A stretch of DNA of 64,000 nt from Bradyrhizobium sp. AZCC 1721 (GTDB lineage: Bacteria; Pseudomonadota; Alphaproteobacteria; Rhizobiales; Xanthobacteraceae): contig NZ_JAZHSB010000001.1 of assembly GCF_036924715.1 (NCBI RefSeq), positions 5,695,001-5,759,000 of the forward strand, given 5' to 3'. The position numbers and the translations under genes are program-made. The notes below the pieces were generated by a model. It did no database searches, was not told the origin of the DNA, and saw only the letters and a program-made list of their open reading frames with translations. Below, piece by piece: positions 58,448-64,000 of this stretch (within the stretch, counting starts at the first letter, position 1; every line of letters starts with the position of its first letter).

Positions 58448-60832
58448 ATGACATTCAAGAAGAAACAAGCGTTCCATTGCGGTGGAGCAAGCTGGCTATT
58501 GCTATGCGCGATGGCCGACGGGGCGATGGCACAGGCCACGTCACCGGCATCGACGCAACTGCCTGAAATCACCGTGACGGCGCCGAGCCCGATCGTGCGG
58601 CGCAAACCCGCGCCCGTACGAACGCCGGCGCGCGTCACCCGCGCAGCGCCCGGCCAGAACCGTGAGCGCGCGCCAGAACCACAACCAGCCCCGGTGGTCG
58701 CCGCGCCCCAACAAGGCGTGCTGCCGATCGTGACTGATCAATTCGCAACGGTTACCGTGGTGCCGAACGAGGAGATCCGCCGCCAAGGCACCGCCCAGCT
58801 TGGCGATCTCCTGTTCTCGAAGCCCGGCATTACCGGCTCCACCTTCGCGCCCGGTGCCGCGAGCCGGCCGATCATCCGGGGTCTCGATGTCAATCGCGTC
58901 GGCATCCTCGAGAACGGCACCAACGCTGGTGGCGCCTCCGATCTCGGCGAAGACCATTTCGTGCCGGTCGATCCGCTGGCGACAAACCAGGTCGAAGTCA
59001 TCCGCGGTCCGGCGGCGATGCGGTACGGATCAACATCGATCGGCGGCGTCGTCAGCGCAACCAACAATCGCATCCCTGACGCCTTGCCTTCATGCGCGGC
59101 GGCACCCTTCCAGACTTACGGGCTGCCGGCGAAGGCGCCGCTTGCAAACGTGGGGTCACCTTCCTGCGTCACGGTCGAAACCCGAACGGCCGTCAGTTCC
59201 GTCGACCGGGGTGTCGATGGCGGCATCCTGATTGATGCCGGCGGCGGCAATTTCGCGTTCCACGCCGACGCTTATGGCCGCAAGGCCAGCGATTACAGCA
59301 TTCCGAGCTATCCGTACTTGTTCGACCAGACCCGCCCGGTCAACGGCCGGCAGCCCAATTCGGCGATGCAGGCGGCTGGTGCATCGATTGGCGGCTCCTA
59401 CATCTTCGATGGCGGATTTATTGGCGCGGCGATCACGCAGAACGACACGCTCTATCGGATTCCGGGCATCGACGGCGCCGATCATCAGACCCGCATCGAC
59501 GCGCGTCAGACCAAATTCACGGCCAAGGGCGAATACAGGCCGGACGCGGCGGCAATCGACGCAGTACGTTTCTGGGCGGGCGCGACCAATTACAAGCACG
59601 ACGAGATCGGTCTTGCAGATCCCGCCGACTTGTCGTCCGCCGGGGTGCGGCAAACCTTTACCAACAAGGAGCAGGAAGGGCGCGTCGAGGTGCAGATGGC
59701 GCCGTTCAACGCGCGCTTTGCCGCTGTTACGACCGCCTTCGGTCTGCAGGCGGGGCATCAGGAACTGACGGCATCAAGCCCGGACGATCCGGGCAGCCCG
59801 CTCAACGGGTTGTTTGATCCTAACAAGAATAACAGGGCCGCCGGCTACGTCTTCAACGAGTTGAAGTTCACTGACTCAACCAAGGCGCAGATCGCGGGCC
59901 GTATCGAGCATGTCAGTCTCAGCGGAACGACGCCGGCATTTGTTCCGGAGCTGTTCGACCTCAACGTCGACCCTGCTGCCATTGGTCCTGCCACACCGCG
60001 CAACCTGAACTTCACGCCGAAAAGTGCGAGCGTCGGTCTGCTCCAGGATTTGCCAGGGGGTCTTGTCGCAAGCATTACCGCCCAATACGTCGAGCGCGCG
60101 CCCAAGCCGGCGGAATTGTTTTCGCGCGGACCGCACGATGCGACCGCCACGTTCGATATCGGCAATCCCAATCTCGGCATCGAAACCGCCAAATCGATCG
60201 AGATCGGATTACGACGCGCCACCGGCCCCTTCCGATTCGAAGCAACTGCGTACTACACCAAGTTCAATGGCTTCATTTTCCGTCGCCTCACCGGCAACAC
60301 CTGCGAGGATGTCGCTTGCGTCGGTCCTGCGGACCCGGCTTTTCCCCTTGAACTCAACCAAGCGATCTATTCGCAGCGCGACGCCACCTTCCGTGGCGGC
60401 GAATTCCAAAGCCAGTTGGACGTCGGGCCGCTCTACGGCGGCATCTGGGGCATCGAGAACCAGTTCGATGTCGTGCGCGCGACCTTCAACGACGGCACCA
60501 ATGTCCCGCGCATCCCACCCGTGCGCGTGGGTGGCGGCCTGTTCTGGCGCGATGCCAATTGGCTCACGCGGATCAACCTGCTGCACGCCTTCGCCCAGAA
60601 CGATATCGCCCCGATCGGCGAGACGCCGACGGCGGGCTATAATCTGTTGAAGGCGGAGGTCAGCTACAGGACGAAGCTCGATCCAACCTGGTTCGGCGCG
60701 CGGGAAATGCTGGTTGGGCTCGTCGGCAACAACCTCTTGAACGAGAACATCCGCAATTCGGCGTCCTTCAACAAGGACGAGGTCTTGCTGCCGGGCATTG
60801 GCGTGCGGGCGTTTGCCAATCTGAAGTTTTAA
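58448..60832 (+). CDS. ZnuD-like TonB-dependent outer-membrane receptor
   Basis: A 794-residue receptor. A signal-like segment (ASWLLLCAMADGAMAQATSP) precedes a proline/arginine-rich linker and the plug (residues about 100-210). The plug contains IRRQGTAQLGDLLFSKPGIT, SRPIIRGLDVNRVGILENGT, DHFVPVDPLATNQVEVIRGP and AAMRYGSTSIGGVVS, the pattern of the zinc receptor ZnuD. A beta-barrel follows, ending GVRAFANLKF with the terminal Phe. Two loop cysteine pairs (SCAAAPF...SPSCVTVE; NTCEDVACVG) are notable. The start ATG 58448 follows ATCAGGATCGGGACA. Together with the Zur palindrome and COG0523 gene it argues for zinc uptake under starvation. Confidence 0.88.
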   Translation: MTFKKKQAFHCGGASWLLLCAMADGAMAQATSPASTQLPEITVTAPSPIVRRKPAPVRTPARVTRAAPGQNRERAPEPQPAPVVAAPQQGVLPIVTDQFATVTVVPNEEIRRQGTAQLGDLLFSKPGITGSTFAPGAASRPIIRGLDVNRVGILENGTNAGGASDLGEDHFVPVDPLATNQVEVIRGPAAMRYGSTSIGGVVSATNNRIPDALPSCAAAPFQTYGLPAKAPLANVGSPSCVTVETRTAVSSVDRGVDGGILIDAGGGNFAFHADAYGRKASDYSIPSYPYLFDQTRPVNGRQPNSAMQAAGASIGGSYIFDGGFIGAAITQNDTLYRIPGIDGADHQTRIDARQTKFTAKGEYRPDAAAIDAVRFWAGATNYKHDEIGLADPADLSSAGVRQTFTNKEQEGRVEVQMAPFNARFAAVTTAFGLQAGHQELTASSPDDPGSPLNGLFDPNKNNRAAGYVFNELKFTDSTKAQIAGRIEHVSLSGTTPAFVPELFDLNVDPAAIGPATPRNLNFTPKSASVGLLQDLPGGLVASITAQYVERAPKPAELFSRGPHDATATFDIGNPNLGIETAKSIEIGLRRATGPFRFEATAYYTKFNGFIFRRLTGNTCEDVACVGPADPAFPLELNQAIYSQRDATFRGGEFQSQLDVGPLYGGIWGIENQFDVVRATFNDGTNVPRIPPVRVGGGLFWRDANWLTRINLLHAFAQNDIAPIGETPTAGYNLLKAEVSYRTKLDPTWFGAREMLVGLVGNNLLNENIRNSASFNKDEVLLPGIGVRAFANLKF

Positions 60833-60853
60833 GCCGCATGAGCAGACGGGTGG

Positions 60854-60878
60854 CGTTAGCTGGTGCTACCAGCTAACG
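60854..60878 (+). terminator. Perfect 11-bp hairpin after the receptor gene
   Basis: CGTTAGCTGGT-GCT-ACCAGCTAACG lies 22 bases after the receptor stop. It lacks a T-run, so rho-independent termination is uncertain; it may protect the 3' end. Confidence 0.5.
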
Positions 60879-60960
60879 TCCAGGTGGGATGACTGGGGAC
60901 ACCAGGCGCAATCCCGCGTCAATGTCCCCTGCCCACTGAAAGCGGATGCTCGACGATTAG

Positions 60961-62757
60961 ATGACCTCGTCCATCAATGTTCCCGTCTACAGCGACGCGC
61001 TCGTTCTGCTCGGCACCGCGGGCGTCGTCATTCCCTTGGTGCGGCGGTTCGGCCTCAATCCCGTTCTCGGCTATCTAGGCGCCGGCGCGATCCTGGGCCC
61101 TCTCGGCTTGGGATCGTTCATCGAGAGTTTTCCGCTTCTCTACTGGTTCACCGTTGTCGATCCCAAAAACGTCTCCGGCATTGCGAACCTCGGAGTTGTG
61201 TTCCTGCTCTTCCTCATCGGGATGGAGCTATCGTACGATCGATTGAAGGCAATGCGCCGCCTGATATTCGGGCTAGGCAGCTTGCAGATCGTACTCTCCA
61301 CGGTGGCGATCGGCGTGGTCGTCGCCCTCCTGGGCAACAAAGCTCCGGTGGCCTTCATCCTCGGTGCCTGCCTTGCCTTGTCCTCGACGGCCATTGTCGT
61401 CGAGATGCTTTCCAGGCAGCGACGACTTAGTACAAACGCAGGCCGGGCAAGCTTCGCGACGTTGCTGGCGCAAGACCTGGCAGTCGCCCCTCTCCTGCTC
61501 TTTATCTCCATTTTTGGCGCAAGTGAGTCCGGTTCGGTCGTTGCGACGCTCCTTCTCGCGCTCACCAACGCAGCCGTCGCGCTCGCGGTGATCGTCATCG
61601 TCGGCCGCGTCGTGATGCGACCGCTGTTCCGTCTGGTGGCATCAGTGGGCATGAGCGACCTGTTCGTCGCCACGACGCTGTTCGTGATCGTCGCAACCGG
61701 CGTGGCTGCCGCCGTGGCTGGCTTTTCCATGGCGCTCGGCGCCTTTGTCGCCGGACTGCTGCTTGCCGAGACGGAATTTCGCAAGGCGATCGAGACCGCC
61801 ATCGATCCGTTCAAGGGCCTCCTGCTTGGTCTGTTCTTCTTCACGGTCGGCATGAATATCGATTTCCGCGAGCTCGCGCGTGACCCGGTCTGGCTGATCG
61901 CGGCTGCGGCCGGGCTGATCGCCGTAAAGTCCGTCATCCTCATCTTCCTGGCGCGGATGTTTCGCCTCTCATGGCCCGCTTCTATCGAAGTCGGGCTGCT
62001 GCTGGGTCCCGGCGGCGAGTTCGCTTTCGTCGGGATTGGAATGGCGACGACGCTTGGTCTGATCGATGCCAGCGTATCGAGCTTCACGGTCGCACTGACC
62101 TCGCTGACCATGATGCTCACCCCGGCGCTATCTCATGTCGCACGCCGACTGGCGCCGATGATGCGCGAAGACAAGCCGCCTGACCCTGAACTCGCCGTTG
62201 CGCCAAGCGGCGGGAGCGGCCATGCCATTGTCGTCGGACATGGCCGGGTGGGACAGGTCGTCTGTACGATGCTGGACCGGCACCAGTTCAAGTACATTGC
62301 GGTCGACAATGATGCCGCGGCCGTCCCCGAGCAGCGAAGACAGGGGCGTACCGTCTTTTACGGTGACGCAACAAACCCGGAGTTTCTGAAGAGCTGCGGC
62401 CTCATGGACGCCGCCGCTGTCGTCGTCACGATCAATCAACCTGAAAACATCGACGAAATTGTCGCGCAGGTCCGCGCGCTGAGGAAAGACATGCTGGTGG
62501 TTTCACGCGCCCGCGACGCCGACCACGCGCGGCATCTCTACCAAATCGGCGTTACCGACGCGGTGCCGGAGACCATCGAGGCTAGCTTGCTGTTATCGGA
62601 AGCCGCCCTGATCGGGCTCGGGGTGGCGATGGGTCATGTCGTCGCCAGCATCCACGAAAAGCGCGAGGAGTTCCGGCACGAATTGCAGAAGGCGGCGGGA
62701 AGCGCCGCGGTCACGCCGGTTCGGACGACCGGCACCAAAAAGCGGCGATTTTTCTGA
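60961..62757 (+). CDS. CPA2-family cation:proton antiporter with RCK (TrkA-N) domain
   Basis: A 598-residue Kef-like antiporter. Residues about 1-400 hold twelve or so membrane segments with FGLNPVLGYLGAGAILGPLG, LAQDLAVAPLLLFISI, AFVAGLLLAETEFRKAIETA and LLLGPGGEFAFVGIGMA. Residues about 415-545 form the regulatory nucleotide-binding domain (HAIVVGHGRVGQVVCTMLDR, VFYGDATNPEFLKSCGLMDA). Relatives exchange K+ or Na+ for protons; some are gated by glutathione adducts. No accompanying KefF/G-type oxidoreductase is nearby. An in-frame TAG directly precedes the ATG, fixing the start. Confidence 0.92.
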   Translation: MTSSINVPVYSDALVLLGTAGVVIPLVRRFGLNPVLGYLGAGAILGPLGLGSFIESFPLLYWFTVVDPKNVSGIANLGVVFLLFLIGMELSYDRLKAMRRLIFGLGSLQIVLSTVAIGVVVALLGNKAPVAFILGACLALSSTAIVVEMLSRQRRLSTNAGRASFATLLAQDLAVAPLLLFISIFGASESGSVVATLLLALTNAAVALAVIVIVGRVVMRPLFRLVASVGMSDLFVATTLFVIVATGVAAAVAGFSMALGAFVAGLLLAETEFRKAIETAIDPFKGLLLGLFFFTVGMNIDFRELARDPVWLIAAAAGLIAVKSVILIFLARMFRLSWPASIEVGLLLGPGGEFAFVGIGMATTLGLIDASVSSFTVALTSLTMMLTPALSHVARRLAPMMREDKPPDPELAVAPSGGSGHAIVVGHGRVGQVVCTMLDRHQFKYIAVDNDAAAVPEQRRQGRTVFYGDATNPEFLKSCGLMDAAAVVVTINQPENIDEIVAQVRALRKDMLVVSRARDADHARHLYQIGVTDAVPETIEASLLLSEAALIGLGVAMGHVVASIHEKREEFRHELQKAAGSAAVTPVRTTGTKKRRFF

Positions 62758-62786
62758 TGGACTGCGGCGGCGGCACGCCAACGGCC

Positions 62787-63300
62787 CTATCGCGCCTTGC
62801 TCCAGTCCGGCCGGATATTGCCGGACACGCCGTCGAACGCGCCCTCGACCAGTTCTGCCACCAACAGGCGGCTGTAGTCGACGGGGTCCCGGCATGGTCA
62901 CCCGTCCCTTCGGTATCACCCTGAAGCCGACGCGGCTGTAATAGGGTTCGTCGCCGACCAGAATGACCAAACGATGGCCCTTGGCCTTGGCGTCCTGCAG
63001 CGAACGATCGAGTAGCATGCGGCCGACGCCGCGCTTCCGGAACGGCGGCTCGACCGTCAACGGCCCGAGCATCAGGGCCGGCGTGTCGCCGATGCAAATC
63101 GGCAACTGGCGCACTGAGCCGACCAGCAATGTGCCGATCCGCGCCGTAAACGAGAGGTCGAGCAGATGATCGACATGCTCGCGCAGGCGGTAGGCGCTCA
63201 GCACGAAACGGCCGGGACCGAACGTGCGCTCGTGCAGCCGTTCGATCGCCTGGGCGTCCTTCGGTGTTTCGGCCAGGATGGTGACGTCAAGTTCGCTCAT
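62787..63300 (-). pseudogene. GNAT acetyltransferase, frameshifted near the C-terminus
   Basis: The N-terminal part is a clean GNAT: VTILAETPKDAQAIERLHER, ALMLGPLTVEPPFRKRGVGR with the acetyl-CoA loop, MLLDRSLQDAKAKGHRLVIL and YYSRVGFRVIPKGRVTMPGP. In another frame the family's end continues as VDYSRLLVAELVEGAFDGVS, GNIRPDWSKAR and a stop at 62787. The join is at the GGGG run 62883-62886 (plus strand), where one extra base is present. With the base removed the protein would have about 170 residues. As written the frame runs on to 62593 with 235 residues. A homopolymer error is as likely as a true mutation. Confidence 0.8.
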
Positions 63301-63369
63301 GATGGAGCGCGGGATAGCATCTGGCGACGGCGCGGTCCATCGCTGGAAGACGGCAATCCCTGTATTGCC

Positions 63370-64000
63370 TCAATCCCTGACAGGGGCGGGCTGGGACAAA
63401 TAGGCCAGGAGCTTCATCTCGCGGCGGCCGCGTGTCACCGTATCCAGCACCAGCCCCGAGCTGACCGACAGCACCGCCACGATCATCAGGCCCATCGATA
63501 GCACCGCAGTCGGTAGCCGCGGAACGATGCCTTCCTCGAGATAGGTGACGATCACGGGGATCGCGAGGCCGATCGAGACCAGCATCAGGAAGATGCCGAT
63601 CACCGTGAAGAACCGCAGTGGCTTTTCCGACCGGTACAGCTTCAGGATGGTGCCGAGGATCCGGAAACCGTCGCGCCAGGTGTTGAGCTTGCTGAACGAT
63701 CCCTCGGGCCGGGCGTAATATGGCGTCTCGACTTCCGTCACCGGCAGCGCCAGTTCGAGCGCGTGAACGCTGAGCTCGGTTTCGATCTCAAAACCGTCGG
63801 ACAGCACCGGAAAGGATTTGACGAAGCGACGCGAGAACACGCGATAGCCCGAAAGGATGTCCTTGAATGCCTGACCGAACACCGCGGAGAGGAAGCTCGT
63901 CAGCATCCAGTTGCCGGTGCGGTGGCCGGGCCGGTACGCCGCGACCGATTGGTCGACGCGAAAGCCCACCACCATGTCGAGGTGGCCGCTGACCAGCGCG
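63370..64000 (-). CDS. Membrane-bound GT2 (dolichyl-phosphate-mannose-synthase-like) glycosyltransferase, partial
   Basis: The C-terminal 210 residues of a GT2 protein continuing beyond the right edge. It contains LVSGHLDMVVGFRVDQSVAA, AFKDILSGYRVFSRRFVKSF, the acidic SDGFEIETELSVHALE and YYARPEGSFSKLNTWRDG, the typical end of the catalytic domain of DPM1/GtrB-like enzymes. Two C-terminal membrane segments follow (FFTVIGIFLMLVSIGLAIPV, AVLSMGLMIVAVLSVSSGLV). Such enzymes charge undecaprenyl phosphate with a sugar used by GT-C enzymes. The N-terminal DxD region is outside the window. Confidence 0.88.
   Translation of the reverse strand, partial: ALVSGHLDMVVGFRVDQSVAAYRPGHRTGNWMLTSFLSAVFGQAFKDILSGYRVFSRRFVKSFPVLSDGFEIETELSVHALELALPVTEVETPYYARPEGSFSKLNTWRDGFRILGTILKLYRSEKPLRFFTVIGIFLMLVSIGLAIPVIVTYLEEGIVPRLPTAVLSMGLMIVAVLSVSSGLVLDTVTRGRREMKLLAYLSQPAPVRD

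Overview
The window looks like a chromosomal segment of an alphaproteobacterium of the Bradyrhizobium/Rhodopseudomonas/Nitrobacter group (Nitrobacteraceae), most likely Bradyrhizobium. I base this on the high GC content, the fused cytochrome b/c1 gene (fbcH) behind a 176-residue Rieske gene, the fused anthranilate synthase trpE(G) with a Trp-rich leader peptide, CcrM with a GANTC-rich leader, and many short palindromic intergenic repeats. No rRNA or tRNA genes, CRISPR array, prophage, plasmid or complete insertion sequence was seen. It reads as ordinary chromosome with several well-marked regulatory sites.

Layout. 0-10 kb: a GT39-like membrane glycosyltransferase, rnhB, a frameshifted GNAT gene, a VOC protein, a radical SAM protein behind a perfect alphaproteobacterial LexA box, a small glycosyltransferase, a MarR-GNAT fusion with an operator-like dyad, a possible 51-residue protein, moaB, a YpfJ-type zinc peptidase and ccrM. 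10-20 kb: accessory genes, namely two glutathione transferases, three NTF2/SnoaL-like proteins, LysR and XRE regulators, a decayed TPR/cyclase-type remnant, an exported cupin-like protein, an O-methyltransferase, an FAD monooxygenase and a DUF4239 membrane protein. 20-30.5 kb: thioesterase, mutY, a DciA/DUF721 protein, a DsbA-like protein, smc, an Rsm22-type methyltransferase, lemA and an HtpX-like peptidase with a 17-serine tract.

30.5-45.6 kb: two tandem P-loop ATPases of unknown role, a GIY-YIG protein with a perfect 20-bp palindrome in its promoter, apt, trpE(G) with its leader and attenuator, an epimerase, dienelactone hydrolase, the cytochrome bc1 genes fbcF-fbcH, then trmL-queE-queD, hemF, a DUF2158 protein with an acidic tail, a HAD hydrolase and an unknown membrane-anchored protein. 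45.6-49.2 kb: a minus-strand operon of five genes with 4-bp overlaps (DUF1285, CoA pyrophosphatase, DUF6111, CCA-adding enzyme, TSUP exporter). 49.4-56.3 kb: a tight plus-strand operon of MoxR ATPase, DUF58, a BatA/DUF4159 protein and a second large membrane protein. 56.4-60.8 kb: a candidate zinc-starvation locus, with a COG0523 GTPase diverging from a DUF2946 protein and a ZnuD-like receptor across a perfect Zur-type palindrome. 60.9-64 kb: a CPA2 antiporter, a second frameshifted GNAT gene and the 3' part of a membrane glycosyltransferase.

I found no clearly new multi-gene defence or mobile system. The most interesting signals are regulatory: the trp leader, the Zur palindrome, the CtrA/GANTC arrangement at ccrM, the LexA box and the palindrome at the GIY-YIG gene. 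The best candidates for unassigned function are the tandem P-loop pair and the MoxR/DUF58/DUF4159 operon.
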